Source: Toxorhynchites rutilus septentrionalis (taxonomy: Eukaryota; Arthropoda; Insecta; Diptera; Culicidae). Taken from it: a DNA stretch of 64,000 bases. Where the stretch lies: contig NC_073744.1 in the NCBI RefSeq assembly GCF_029784135.1, forward strand, positions 76,239,935-76,303,934, read 5' to 3'. The position numbers and the translations under genes are program-made. The notes beneath the pieces were generated by a model that worked only from the letters and a program-made list of their open reading frames with translations, did not search any database and was not told the DNA's origin. Of this stretch, positions 12,053 to 23,479 are shown piece after piece. Within the stretch, counting starts at the first letter, position 1. Each line of letters opens with the position of its first letter.

Positions 12053-13818
12053 GTATGCAGAAAAATCTCCGTAGAAACCCGAAACTTTTCTGGTCCTTTG
12101 TCAACTCCAAGAGAATGGAAAAAGGCTTGCCCGTGAACATGTTTCTGGTGAACCACTCGGTTAACACTGCACTCGAGAAATGCAATCTTTTCGCTACTCA
12201 CTTCAAGCGAGCATTCAATTACCGTTCGTCCTCCGAAATGCAAGTTGCTGCCGCCGTTAGAGACACTCAAACCAACGTATTGAATCTTGACATCTTCCGA
12301 GTCACCAGCGATGTTGTGGAGGCTGCGATCCGCAAATTGAAGTATTCTTTGACTCCCGGTCCGGACGGTATCCCTTCTTGTGTACTCAAAAAATGTGCGT
12401 CAAGTCTTGCCTACCCTTTATCGGTTCTATTCGACACCTCTCTACAGCAGAGTATGTTTCCTTCGCTATGGAAGCAGTCAGTGATGTTTCCAGTACACAA
12501 GAAAGGAGACAAACGTAACATAGAAAACTACCGAGGAATCACATCACTTTGCGCCTGTTCAAAAGTTTTCGAAATCATTGTCAATGATGCTGTGTTTTCC
12601 TGTTGCAAGAACTATCTGTCAATGGATCAGCACGGTTTTTTCCCAAAAAGGTCTGTCGCAACCAATTTGGTCGACTTTGTTTCCATTTGTCTGCGCAATA
12701 TGGAGCAAGGTACACAGGTGGACGCAGTGTATACGGACCTCAAGGCTGCTTTCGATCGCGTCGATCACAAAATCCTTCTAGCAAGGCTGAACAAACTCGG
12801 GATTTCATCAAGACTAACGACATGGTTGAACTCGTATCTGAAAGATAGACAGATGTGTGTCAAAATCGGACCTGCACAATCTGCGACATTCTCTAATCCT
12901 TCGGGAGTGCCTCATGGAAGCAACCTAGGTCCATTGTTGTTCTCACTATACATCAACGAAGTATCCTTGATACTTCCAACTGGGTGCCGCTTATTCTATG
13001 CTGATGATGTGAAAATTTATATGGCAATCAGGAACGCACTAGATTGCCATAGGCTTCAGGATCTGGTCAACCGCTTTGAAGAATGGTGCTTGAGGAATAT
13101 GATGTCGCTCAGTATCTCGAAATGCACCACTATTTCGTTTCACCGGAAGCTCAAGCCAATAGTGTTTAACTACTCCATTTCTGGTCAAGTTCTGTCGCGA
13201 GTGAGCCACATCCGTGACCTTGGAGTGACCCTTGATAATGCGCTCAGTTTCCGACTGCACTTCAACGAAATTATTGCTAAAGCCAACCGGCAGTTGGGAT
13301 TCGTTCATAAAATTACAAGTGAATTTCGTGATCCACACTGTCTTCGATCTCTATACTGCTCGCTAGTTCGATCTACACTGGAGTTTAGTGCAGTTGTCTG
13401 GTGCCCGTTTCAAACTAACTGGATTTGTAGGATTGAGTCTATTCAGCGGAAATTTGTGCGACATGCTCTCCGGAATCTTCCGTGGCGGGATCCACTAAAC
13501 TTGCATCCGTACGAGGCTCGTTGCCAACTCTTGGGACTGGAGACGCTGGAAAGGAGACGTTTCAACGCTCAGGCTATGTTTGTCGCCAAACTTTTGACCG
13601 GAGAAATCGACTGCCCTGCACTGTTGGAGCAAATTAATATGTATGCGCCTGAACGTATTCTTCGTACCAGAAACTTTTTGTATCTTGAGGGACGCAGTGT
13701 GAACTATGCGTTGCACAATCCTGTTCGTTTTATGTCAGTCCGTTTCAATGATGTGTTCGACTTATTTGACTTTAATATCTCTTCGGACACCTTTTACAGA
13801 CGACTCACTCGTAGATGA
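12053..13818 (+). pseudogene. Non-LTR retrotransposon ORF2, reverse transcriptase half
   Basis: A 589-codon open frame (the apparent ATG at 12028 lies in the LTR). Motifs in order: LTPGPDGIPSCVLKK, PVHKKGDKRNIENYRGI, DLKAAFDRVDHKILL, GVPHGSNLGPLLFSLYIN and the catalytic FYADDVKIY near codon 330. The rest is the usual C-terminal region, with no RNase H domain. This fits the Jockey/CR1 group. The RT half is intact, but the ORF is disrupted by the LTR insert and the endonuclease is missing, so it is dead. The 3-prime UTR runs to about 13950. Confidence 0.85.
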
Positions 13819-14500
13819 AATCTTTGTATTGTTTTATTTTGTTGGACCATTGTATTTTGATTTAGTAGTGTCGTTTAGTTTTAAGAAAATCATTAAGACC
13901 AAGTGTGAGTCAGATGGTTTAAAGAAAAGAAATAAAGAAATAAAGATATCGCTGCATTTGCCGGGGATGTATGCGGTGCGATACCGCAAGAGTGAGAGGC
14001 AGGAGTTTCAATGAGATGTGGAGCAGGAGAGCCTATCGAAGTGTGTTAAAAGTGGCGGAAGCGTCGCGCCGGGTGAATGAGTTGATAGAATGCTAGAGTT
14101 TTTAAACGGTTTTATTTAGCTGTGACATATTTGTATGTTTGTATGCAACATGTTTGTCTATGACGCTGTACCACATTAATTGAAATTTGACCCCTTTCCT
14201 GTTGACCTTTATCTCTGCAGTCATTATAAAACTGGGTATTTCATGATATTGAAAATCCAAAATGGCCGCCACCACAAAATAGTGGATTACATATTTTTTC
14301 AGAACCCCATCAATATGGGTATCAAATGAAGGACTTGACTAGTGGAATACAGTTATTCATAAGGAATGCAAAGCCCAATTATGTCACGATACCAGATGGT
14401 AAATACCTATTACGATATGCTTGCCATCAAGTATGTGTTCGTTGCCGGCTGAACAATAACCCTTATGACATTTGCACCGCACGACACTTGCACGACAAAT
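13819..14500. other. LINE 3-prime region and unassigned DNA
   Basis: The 3-prime UTR ends near AAATAAAGAAATAAAGATA (13931-13949), which could be the LINE tail. I could not define a target duplication. Beyond it nothing is recognised. Confidence 0.4.
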
Positions 14501-14504
14501 TTTG

Positions 14505-14770
14505 ATTTTTCACGTAGAACTACGTCTTTCATTAAGGGTGCCAAATCAGAAAACAGGTCACTTTTTTATGAAATAAAGTTAACGTTAATAACTATTTTTG
14601 CCGTGAACGGATTTTGGCGATTTACATACTAAACGAACCGGAAATTCCGTAAAATTTGTTCAATATGCTATACATTAGAATCCCCTGGTTTGTAAATGGT
14701 TAAAATCCATGAAAACTTTAAGCGTTTCCATTTTCCCATACATTTGTTCTGTCCATTTGTGTGCTTTTCC
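14505..14770 (+). repeat. GACGTAG-palindrome element, variant D, partial
   Basis: CACGTAGAACTACGTC at 14511-14526 followed by TTTCATTAAGGGTGCCAAAT. The next 230 bp recur in reverse complement at 49060-49296. Confidence 0.6.
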
Positions 14771-15103
14771 GAACAGAGATGTCAACAACGAGCAACTTAT
14801 CGACGACCAACGAAGGGGAAATCGTAGGATTTAAACTTGTACAAAGGAAAAGTACAAGAATGAAGGGGAATACTCGCCTAGAGTATAAACAGTGGATCTC
14901 GCTGAGGCAAACTTTCATTCGGCATCGGACTGTTAAGCAATCCAGTTCACTTTGCTTTCGCTGCGCTTCGATCTAAGATTGGACCCCACCAGTGGTAATC
15001 CAACTTGGATATCGTCGTTTGGTTTTTCTGTTCGTTTTTTGCGTTATTCGTATCGTGTGTTTTTCTTCCCGCGTTATAAATTGGACGCTTCGCGTAGTGT
15101 GTG

Positions 15104-15440
15104 ATGAGCAAGAAGACGAGGAAGACAGGCTCGAGCCCTGCAAAAAACAAACGCATTGTCAGGGGTAATAAAATTTCGAGGCAAGCGTCATCTAAAGATG
15201 CACGCGATGTTGGTGCAGTGAAAAGTGCTCGCGCTGAACCGAGCCTTCGCGAGTGTGACACTGCATCGCACAACAGCGAAATAAGCGATTTCGGCGCGTC
15301 GGTCGAAAATATAAACGTCGTTACCCAGGCAGCAACCAAAATCAAGCTCCCCACGCTGGTGGTGAAGGCGGTCGCTCTTGCCAAACTCATCAGCGTATTC
15401 GCATTGATGGGTGTTACAGCAGAGTACAAGATGTTTGGCA
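15104..15440 (+). pseudogene. I-type LINE ORF1 N-terminal fragment
   Basis: ATG at 15104 opens a basic, Ser/Lys-rich frame followed by KIKLPTLVVKAVALAKLISV and GVTAEYKMF, a pattern known at the start of ORF1 in mosquito I-type LINEs. After about residue 112 the family pattern stops; the frame runs on to 15562 without it. The zinc-knuckle part is missing. The 200 bp before the ATG may be the element 5-prime UTR. The 3-prime side looks deleted rather than 5-prime truncated, which is unusual for a LINE. Confidence 0.55.
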
Positions 15441-15639
15441 TAATTCAGTCTTTTTCCAACATTACCACCCGTCTTTTTTATACTTCACTTCAAGTACACA
15501 TTTTGTTCGATCAATTGTTTATTTATTTTGCTTTCTCCACTGTTTGCATTTTAAGTAAATAAATTTCGCGTATAATATATATTAACATATATCGCAATTA
15601 CGATTTTCCGTAATATCCTTTTTTGTTAGATTCACCTTT

Positions 15640-15800
15640 TCCAGATTGGGTGAAAAAAAAAACGCTTGGCACCCCTGTGTGCGTGACTGAGGAAAAGTCG
15701 GATTAAGTGCGATTCACATACAACGTCACGTTACGTCAATTAATCTATCATGCAATTCTTATGAAACATTCACAAACACCGGCAACGTAACGACCCGTCG
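15640..15800 (+). repeat. Partial copy of the foldback MITE family
   Basis: GTGCGATTCACATACAACGT, ATGCAATTCTTATG and CATTCACAAACACCGG match the left arm of the element at 5749-5966. The right arm is missing. Confidence 0.55.
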
Positions 15801-15904
15801 GCAACCGTTCAACGAAAACGACCGGCAGGATTTGTAGAAAAGAATAATTGACGGAGAGGGACGGTTCCTTGGGTTTTTGTCTGGGCTTTGTGTCTGGGCT
15901 TTTG

Positions 15905-15931
15905 TTTTGATTTGATTTGATTTGATTTGAA
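15905..15931 (+). repeat. Pentanucleotide microsatellite (TTGAT)n
   Basis: Five consecutive TTTGA/TTGAT units. Confidence 0.8.
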
Positions 15932-16139
15932 CCGCCCAAAACTTAGCTGACAATAAGAGCCAATCGTGCCATACATCTGTCTTCTAGTCAACATCATCTG
16001 TAATTGATGTCAACATCAGGTACAGTGATCCTATGCGCAATCGTTTACAGTTCATCCCCTCAGTAGCTGCCACTAGTTCCGTCTCTGTCAGCATTTGAAC
16101 ATAAATAAATCGTAGAAGAAGCAATCCAAATGTTGACAT

Positions 16140-16321
16140 TAAAAAAAAAATTAATGTTAGGTGACATTTGGTGAGATAAAAAATCGATATATACTGAAAA
16201 ACAAATTTACAAAAAAAAAGATCGAAAGCAAAAAAATCGATTTTCTCGATTTCCTCGAGTACAAAAAAAAAGATCGAATCTTCTCGATCTTCTAAGAATC
16301 GATCCGAGATCGCCCAATCCT
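16140..16321 (-). repeat. GATCGATCTT-rich repeat (family F), partial
   Basis: Repeated AAAAAGATCGAA/ATCGATTTTCTCGA strings end with GAGATCGCCCAATCCT at 16306-16321. This is the same terminal sequence as at 62951-62966, and its reverse complement resembles 59690-59705. Confidence 0.55.
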
Positions 16322-16340
16322 AATGTGAATCGCACATTAG

Positions 16341-17156
16341 GCGGCGGAACAGGAAAAGTATTTTCCAACCAGATTTTTTGGTGGAGGCTCGTGCATGGCT
16401 TGGGTGGGATTCTGTGTAACTGGAAAGTTCAAGATAGCTTTCACATCATTCAAGGATGACATACATGTTCTGGAATTCCCTCTCCTACCGTTTTTGCGTG
16501 GATATCGTCACAAAAAAATCACATATCATACCATATTCATATCAGCAATGTAACTAAGCAATGGATTAAAGATCAAAAACTTAATTTTTTGTACTAGTCG
16601 GCTCGCCCTCCAGATTTTAATCCTGTTGAAAATCTTTAGGGGATCCTTGTACGCAGAATCTACACTGAGGGAAAACGGTACACCACGATTGATGAGCTCA
16701 AGGTCGCAATTTCGGAAACATGGAAAAAATATCGAGAAAATTGTTCAGCAGCATTTGGTAAATAGTATTCCAACACGAATTTTCCTGGTCATTAACCGAA
16801 AGGTTGCCAATTATTGACAAGTAAGTCAGCCGATCGTTTTGAATTTTTCATTATACCACGATTGAAGAGCTCAAGGTCGCAATTTCGGAAACATGGAAAC
16901 AATATCGAGAAAATTGTTCAGCAGCATTTGGTAAATAGTATTCCAACACGAATTTTCCTGGTCATCAGACGAAAGGTTGCCAATTATAGACAAGTAAATC
17001 ATCCGATCGTTTTGAATTTTTCATTGATAATACTTATGATTTTTTAAATGGTCTTATAGAAACTGGACAGCTGAAATTGTCATATTTAAGCACAATAATT
17101 AAACTCTTTTGAACGAAATTGACGTTAAATATACTTTATTTTAAGCATTCAACAAT
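16341..17156 (+). pseudogene. Tc1-type transposase relic with duplicated C-terminus
   Basis: Several frames show Tc1 signatures: a GGGSCMAWVGFCVTGK stretch, LEFPLLPFLRGYRHKK, and PPDFNPVENL (the DD34E second-D region is PDLNPIENLWG). The C-terminal YTTIDELKVAISETWKK part is present twice: 16681-16853 is repeated at 16854-17027 with a 173-bp offset. Stops and frameshifts make it inactive. The LINE at 17167 inserted just downstream; a possible end of the Tc1 copy lies at about 17940-17980. Confidence 0.7.
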
Positions 17157-17166
17157 GTATGAATGT

Positions 17167-17886
17167 TCACGACACGACACGACATCGAGCATATTGTCTG
17201 GTCGTGTATCCGGTTCCATGCTGCTCGCTCTCAGCTCTCTAGAGCACTGAGAGCAAAAGGCAGACAATTGGATATCCCCGTCCGGGATATCTTAGGTAGC
17301 CGTGATCCTGATCTTCTGCTTCATCTATACCTGTTCCTCAGAAACGCCGATGTCAACGTTTAATGATGTTTCCTTCGTTGTGTCCCTGTTTCATATCCCT
17401 CCTATCCGATATATAAACTTTTACTTAGTCGCGACAATACATACACACACTCTTTACAGATACACGGGCCAAAGGTTGTGCAGTCCACTGATCATTCAAC
17501 AAGAGCCAAAGGTTGTACCGCTCATGACAACTCTACACGAACTGATGATTGCGCCGGCTAGTGACCATTCTATCCTGGATTCCTCGAGTCGAGAAGACGC
17601 ACCACGCTAGATATGGGGTACAGACTAGGGGGCGTTGCTGATTAATGGTCAGCTGCATCCCAAAAGGAAGTATCCCGTGTCGGGCACAGGTACAGAGCAT
17701 TGGATACAGCAACATCACAATTACGAAAACACTTGTAATACTAACCTCGAGCCAACCGCGAGTAATCGGTTACATATTACTAACATAGTTATAAGGCAAA
17801 CATTGTCGAAATATTGAACTCCCGGCCCCGTCCGGTTGACGCCATATGAGCCTTAATAAAAATATATATTTTGGATAAAAAAAAAA
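17167..17886 (+). mobile_element. 5-prime truncated I-type LINE with 10-bp TSD
   Basis: Flanked by GTATGAATGT at 17157-17166 and 17887-17896, with a poly-A tail before the right copy. From about 17179 it matches the 3-prime end of the LINE at 40376-43432, with few differences: C-terminal codons (IEHIVWSCIRFHAARSQLSR...), stop at 17360, and the whole 3-prime UTR to TATATATTTTGGA. A short filler (TCACGACACGA) sits at the 5-prime junction. Confidence 0.85.
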
Positions 17887-18266
17887 GTATGAATGTATCT
17901 TGTTGAAATTCAAACTCTTTGTGTTGCAACGAAATAGATTCAGGGTGGTTTTATAGAAGTTGGACAGAGTGTAGTATGCGGTGAACTCCAATTAATCGCT
18001 TCGCATCGCACCGCACCGCGTTTACTGGGGATTATTCTGAGAGTCAAGTCGGTATAAGTGACATTTTTCCCTTCGGAGTTTTATGACAATTCTCACCCAA
18101 TTCTAAGAGTCGAGTGACTCGGAAGTACAATGAGAAATGAAAAGAGTTCATTGCACCTGGCATTTTTTAAATTACCCCGATTCTCAGAATACAAACACGT
18201 GCGCAAATTGACTGTCACGTCGTGAAGCGACTTTCGGAATAGACCCCACTATGTTCTCGGTCTAAG

Positions 18267-18686
18267 GCTAGGCGCAAATTGGGAAGCGTATAGCGCTCGT
18301 AAGCGAACGCGAGACTACCAACACGACTCATAAGTGCCACAGACGTAGCATGGTGGAGCGCATATTGAGTCGTAGTTTGGTGTAAATAACGTGCCACTCG
18401 TCTACAATATCTGATTCACACAGAGTTGCGCGGTATATTTATTTACTAATTCAACCACCTGACTGGTTTATGATTGTTCACCAACACAACCACCACAACT
18501 GACACGACCAGCACGAGAAACTGTGGTTCAGCCACAGCGTCACGCGAATCGTGTCTCACGAGCGCTCTACCACCTCGCGTCATCTGGACAATTTGCGCCG
18601 TTCTATCTATTTTCATTAGCCACAAAAACAGGTGCTAGATCGCGTCTAGATGCTCGCGCTATACGCGTCTCAATTTGCGCCTTGCC
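18267..18686. mobile_element. Harbinger-type MITE with TAA target repeat
   Basis: The left end GGCTAGGCGCAAATTG and right end CAATTTGCGCCTTGCC are near-perfect inverted repeats, continuing inward with CGTATAGCGC. TAA lies on both sides (18264-18266 and 18687-18689). 420 bp, no coding capacity. Confidence 0.75.
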
Positions 18687-18689
18687 TAA

Positions 18690-19620
18690 GACACAAAACT
18701 GCAACTCGCTGATGGATTATGTGTAGGCCGGTAACTTGATATACTTGAAAAGAAGTTCAAGCGAAGCTAGAGCTTGAGCTTGATCTTGGGTAGACTGTAC
18801 AATTCGTAGTTGCTCTCCGTGATTGACCTGAACCAACCAAATTGTACAAAGAACACACAGAATGACGCTTGGGACTAGCAAATCATTCTCGTTGTGCAAT
18901 TTTCGGCGATTCGAGCTTTAAATGGTCAATAACGGCGCCGGCCACGTCCTTACAGTCAACAGGGGAAGGAAAGGAATTTTAGTATGATATTCGCCGCCCG
19001 AAGGCTAGCGTGGTTCCCTAGCGTTTATCATGGAAGGGATAGTTGCTAGTGGGAATGGTTAAGAAAAATCAGGATTCACTGCGATAAGTGATGTGATTCT
19101 AAAAACGTGAACTCTGAACTATTCGGGGAAATCAGATTTAAAGAAAATATACATTCTTATCGGATCGGTCAGCATTTCGTTTTTCATCATGCGTAGTACA
19201 TAGATATTTTTCCTGATCGAGAAGGTCATAAAAAACTCATATGAAAACTCTCGACCTGTATATTTTTATTCAATCGCGGAAACCAAGGTTATTTTGGCAA
19301 CCTGAGAAGGTCGCTGAAAAACCCTTTTAGTATTCCTCTAATCGGCGATATATTCTTAACTTGAGAATTTATTTGATATATTCTAATCGTCGACTTTTTT
19401 TTAAACTCGCTAGAATTAACTATGTATTTCGAAGTTTGTCACTTGTATTATCTTTCAAAATATTATTCATTCGCGACGACTGAGGCTATTTTCTAAGAAG
19501 GTCTCCGAGACACTGCTTCAACATTACTCAAATCAACGATATATTTTTCAACCTGGTCACCTAAGAAATTCCTTTAAAATCAATTAAACCGACGATATGT
19601 TTTGATATTTTCATTACTCC
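18690..19620. other. Unassigned non-coding DNA with weak internal repetition
   Basis: From 19190 to 19600 motifs such as GAAGGTC and CGAYGATATRTTYT recur at irregular spacing, suggesting a very old tandem array. No gene seen. Confidence 0.35.
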
Positions 19621-19621
19621 T

Positions 19622-19905
19622 ATTATACGAGGGTCGTTCAAAAAATAAGTTTCAGTGCCTCAGAAATCGCGGAAAAATATAGTTAGGACAAAAAACATGG
19701 TGATTTTCGTAATCTATGTATTATTTTCTATTTTAACATAACCGCCGTGACGTTCAGGCATTTTTCATAGCGTGGCACGAATTTTTCTATTCCGAGCGCG
19801 AAGTGCGTAGCGTCCAACTTTGTCCAACAAGTACGATGTAACTGCGTCACGAATTTCTTCAGTGTTATCGAATCGTTGACCGCCGAACGCCTGTTTCATC
19901 ACCGT
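19622..19905 (-). pseudogene. Mariner C-terminal fragment with terminal repeat (inverted half)
   Basis: The plus strand begins at the terminal repeat TACGAGGGTCGTTCAAAAAA. The minus strand reads FGGQRFDNTEEIRDAVTSYL followed by a short C-terminus, the part that follows the SPDLAPSDYHLF block in mariner transposases. It is joined head-on to a plus-strand upstream fragment at about 19906. Confidence 0.65.
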
Positions 19906-20096
19906 ACTATTGTGAAGTTTTGGACCGATTAAGAACCGAGATTAAGAAAAAAGGCCAGGTTTATTGACGAAAGGAGTGTTCCTCATCCACGATAATGCGC
20001 GGCCCCATTCTGCTCGCGTAACTCAAGAGCAAATGAAAAAAATCAAATGGACTGTGTTCGAGTATCCTCCGTACTCCCCAGACGAATTGATGTAAT
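19906..20096 (+). pseudogene. Mariner catalytic-core fragment
   Basis: The plus frame reads LTKGVFLIHDNARPHSARVT and WTVFEYPPYSPDE, the second catalytic D (HDNARPH) and the YSPD block. It is cut right after YSPD by a MITE, and its natural continuation is found inverted at 19622-19905. Confidence 0.7.
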
Positions 20097-20097
20097 A

Positions 20098-20325
20098 ACA
20101 TTCCCCTTTATTCCGCGCGGCGAATGAGGTGAGATGGCTCAAGTCACTGCATTCTCGTAGGCGAATGGCGTGACTATAGTTTATCACTAGGTGAGATTTG
20201 AAGTCGTGTCCTCATATGTTATCGACTCGGGTATCAAAAAGATGTTGAAAAGTAAGGTAGCTTCCACAATGGAACGAGAAACTTTGCTATCTAACGTCAC
20301 TCGCCGCGTGGAATAAGGGGGATTT
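20098..20325. mobile_element. MITE with ~25-bp inverted ends
   Basis: Left end TTCCCCTTTATTCCGCGCGG (from 20101) pairs with right end CGCCGCGTGGAATAAGGGGG (ending near 20321). It lies 40-80 bp beyond the HSDL2 polyadenylation signal. A related right end appears at 35575-35612. Confidence 0.65.
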
Positions 20326-20359
20326 ACTCAATAAAACATGACATTTATGGAAAATTATA

Positions 20360-20365
20360 TTTATT
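20360..20365 (-). terminator. HSDL2 polyadenylation signal
   Basis: AATAAA on the minus strand, 41 bp after the stop codon. Confidence 0.7.
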
Positions 20366-20405
20366 TTCAATATTTTGCCCGTCACAAAACAGAAAAACAA
20401 AAAAT

Positions 20406-22225
20406 TCACAACTTAGATTTTAGACCACCCATTAATTTCTCAAGCTTCATCGCTTTTTGCAAATCGCCCGAAATCTTCAACTTCCCTGTCATAAATGCAC
20501 TAGCCGGCTTCAGTTTTCCGCTGAACATATCGAAGAAGTGTTTGGAGTCCATGGTGAGCGTGGCATCCACACTGACTGGCGATTTACCTTTTCCGACCTT
20601 CCCGGTTCCGTTTTTGAGGTCCGCAAACCACAACCCTGCTTCGTCCCCTTTCACATTGAACTCGTAGATTGCTCCTGTTTTCTTAACAATTTCTTCACTC
20701 AACAATGATTCGATTTTCTGGAACAGGCCCTCAATTTTCCCCACAGCAGCAGTCGATTGCTTGAGCGACGCAGCATGGCTTCCTTCGGCTGCGAATTCGA
20801 CTAACTTTTCTGGACCGACGTCCAGGAAGAAGTCCGGCATAAGCTTGTCAGCATTTTCGGGAACACAAGCGTACTGATTCATGTCGACAATACCTTCCGC
20901 TTTCAAAACCTCATCATCGATAAGAAAATTGCCTGTGCAATTTTTCGGTTCCCTACAGAGCACTGCATACGCAGCATCGCTCATAATCTCTGGCTTGCGC
21001 GAAAACTGATCGCTTTCTTTACCGGTGAGCATTTCCATAGCCGCTGTGTAAATAGCTGTTCTTGGCCACAGGGCATTCACCGCAATGTTATCGTTTTTGA
21101 ACTCACGAGACATGCCCAGGACACACATCGACATACCATACTTAGCCATTGTGTAGGCCACGTGATTGCCAAACCAGACGGGATTCAGATTAAGCGGAGG
21201 AGAAATATTGAGTATATGAGCGTGGTTGCTTTTCTTCAGATATGGAATGCACTCCTTGGAGCTGTAATTGAAATTTGTCTCATTTGCTTAATGAGTTAAG
21301 TACAATAGGTTGCTTGTGAATACCCACACCAGGAAGGTACCGCGCGTGTTGATGTTGTGCATCAAATCATAACGTTTCATGTCGGTTTGTTCGGTTGGAG
21401 TGAGCGATATAGCGCTGGCGTTATTTACAAGAATATCAATACCACCGAATTTATCCACCGCGCTCCTGACTGCCGCTCGGACAGCATTCTCATCGCGGAC
21501 ATCTACCACACACGGCAATGCTTTGCCACCGGCAGCTTCGACTGAAAGAATATCATAATATTGTCTTGTATTTAAAATCATAAAATTCAAAACGCAAAAC
21601 AAAGATACATCACCAAGTTCTGCAAATTGATTAATGGCTCAATTTCGTTGTAAATTTACTAGATTGTTCATCAAACATTAAAATTGAAACTACTTACTTT
21701 CAGCTGCAGCAGTGTATATTGTTCCCGGCAGTTTCGGATGCGGTTCGGCAGTTTTAGCTGCAACAACTATATTTGCCCCATCCTGTGCCGCTTTGAGCGC
21801 AATTGCTTTTCCGATCCCTCTTGAAGCGCCGGTGATGAAAATAGTGCGTCCAGCCAATTTCCTAAAACGATTGCCAAATGGTAGGTATCCATTATAATTC
21901 GAGAATTTCCTTTGTATTTCGTGACATGAATGAAACGAAGAGGCAAACCCCAAAGACAAACAATTATGTTTACTTTTCAAAGCATATTTTGTATATGACG
22001 TGTCACATATTCAAGCTGTTGGATAATAAACCAAAACGAAACGAGAGGATCAGAAGTTTGAAATATATTCAAATCGACGGTGCCTCCCACTGATTATTAA
22101 ACAGAAAGCACTTTTATCTATGATATATTACATGATAACATTTTCAATGTAAAAGAAGGTTCCGAAGGAGTAATAATACATTCCATCCCATGTTCGATAA
22201 GAAATACAAACCCTGTATTAATCAT
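20406..22225 (-). CDS. HSDL2: Hydroxysteroid dehydrogenase-like protein 2 (HSDL2), complete, four exons
   Basis: Exons: 22212-22225, 21698-21861, 21328-21541, 20406-21261. Total 1248 nt, 415 residues, close to the usual ~420. Phases match at every junction, and the introns (350, 156 and 66 bp) obey GT-AG. The N-terminus MINTGKLAGRTIFITGASRG holds the SDR cofactor motif TGxxxGIG near residue 17. NNAS, the NISPP serine block and the catalytic YTMAK follow. The C-terminal ~110 residues form an SCP2 sterol-carrier domain (GLWFADLKNG, FFDMFSGKLKPASAFMTGKL). The last residues SKL are a PTS1 signal. Family knowledge: an NAD(P)-dependent SDR fused to a lipid-binding domain, placed in peroxisomes and/or mitochondria, linked to lipid metabolism; its substrate is unsettled. 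The C-terminal exon alone carries both the active site and SCP2. Confidence 0.93.
22212..22225 (-). CDS. HSDL2: HSDL2 exon 1 (14-nt coding microexon)
   Basis: ATG ATT AAT ACA GG encodes MINT plus two bases of Gly; exon 2 supplies the third G (21861). The peptide MINTG/KLAGR is what the family has at this place. The donor is GTTTGT, weaker than consensus. The alternative ATG at 21980 would give an unrelated leader and ignore a good acceptor at 21862-21863. Confidence 0.8.
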
Positions 22226-22779
22226 GTTGTGTATGCTCTGTAACTTGGTTCAAACTAATGAAACTAACTCGACCACATAAAAAATTGACATCAAATCAAA
22301 TAAATAAACTTAAAAATTGCACGATACACCACATATGATGACTTCTAGCTTTCTTCTGGCGCAGTACCGCACACCTTCCGATCAAAATAATGAAGTTATG
22401 AGAAAGTCTCATCGAAGTACGGTACAAAGTTCAGTATGATTTTGCTTATTTCGCTCACACACACGAGAGTCGCGATAAACCGGCTGTAATACACAGTGGC
22501 ACACATAGGGGTATGATAGCACGTAACTTATATTTGAATTGGTAATCGAAAAAAATTATGTCGTCACTAATACTTATGAGTATGCAGTTTATATGGAAAA
22601 ACAAGGAAATGTTCAAAACACTCACAAGTTCATGCTATTTTGAGCCAAATAATCATGAAATTGCAGAACTGTTCTAAGTTTGATTTTGGATAAAAGCAAA
22701 GTGTGTGATGACTAATTTGCACTGTATAGAGCAGGGATGGCCAAACGATAGTCCACGGTCTGTCGGTCGCCCGCGTAGG
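22226..22779. other. HSDL2 upstream region
   Basis: 5-prime UTR and promoter are expected here. I see no clear TATA or initiator, and no other gene. Confidence 0.4.
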
Positions 22780-23475
22780 TATCACTTGAAAAACACTTCA
22801 TTCGAAATATAAAATGTCCAATATTTATATGATTGTTACTTATTGATAAAAAAAATCGTTTCAATAGCTGAAAAACTGCTTCGAAAACACTATCGAAATC
22901 ACTATAAATATAGCAATCACCTGAAATATCGTTTCAGTCGCGATTGGACTGAATTTGAGGCATGATGTCGAAGCGAACCTCTCTCAGTTTCTATTCTGCT
23001 GTCGCATGGAATGATCATTAAAAATGGTTTGCTTCAGATTACGCCAGAGTAGAAGAATATTCGCACACATTTGCGCATTCGATTAAATGTTCCGTGATGC
23101 AATCTATAAGCACCAGTTTATATTCTGCTTTCGCATGGAATGGTCATGAACAATCTCGTGTATCATTCTCATGAAAACAAAATGAATCATGTATCAAATA
23201 TCTTCAGTTGCTTTTACAAAGCCTCTCAAACCCATCGGTTCTTTTCAGGACCACCAAGAAAAGAAATAGTTGAATTTTATGTTAATAACAATTCCATACT
23301 TATACTCGTCCACCCACACACTAACAAGAAAAACTCAGCAATCCTTCAAAATATTCATTCATTCATTCATTGATAATTGAATCAGGTGCAATCTCAAATA
23401 AATTATTACTGAGCCAGCGGTAGTCCTACGTCTACCTTGCGGTTATATCACAGATATAAACCATTTCTTGTATTT
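22780..23475 (+). mobile_element. GACGTAG-palindrome element, variant B copy 1, with histone 3-prime stem-loop
   Basis: The left end is truncated. The right end has GTAGTCCTACGTC (23420-23432), then GGTTATATC-ACA-GATATAAACC. Inside are TATAAATA at 22903, an initiator TCAGT with A at 22936, and a near-canonical histone mRNA stem-loop GGTTCTTTTCAGGACC at 23237-23252 followed by ACCAAGAAAAGAAA, which looks like a histone downstream element. No intact histone frame is left between promoter and stem-loop. Confidence 0.65.
23237..23252 (+). promoter_or_regulatory. Histone mRNA 3-prime stem-loop (relic)
   Basis: GGTTCTTTTCAGGACC fits the replication-dependent histone consensus GGYYCTTYTCAGRRCC: six stem pairs (one T-G wobble) and a TTTC loop, flanked by ACC and a purine-rich stretch. 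Confidence 0.75.
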
Positions 23476-23479
23476 GAAG

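Noticed and set aside
14947..15441. 164-codon minus frame
   Set aside because: Antisense shadow of the LINE ORF1 fragment.
21690..21980. ATG at 21980 as HSDL2 start
   Set aside because: Leader unlike the family; a proper acceptor (TTTTAG|G) lies at the family boundary and a matching MINTG exon exists at 22212-22225.
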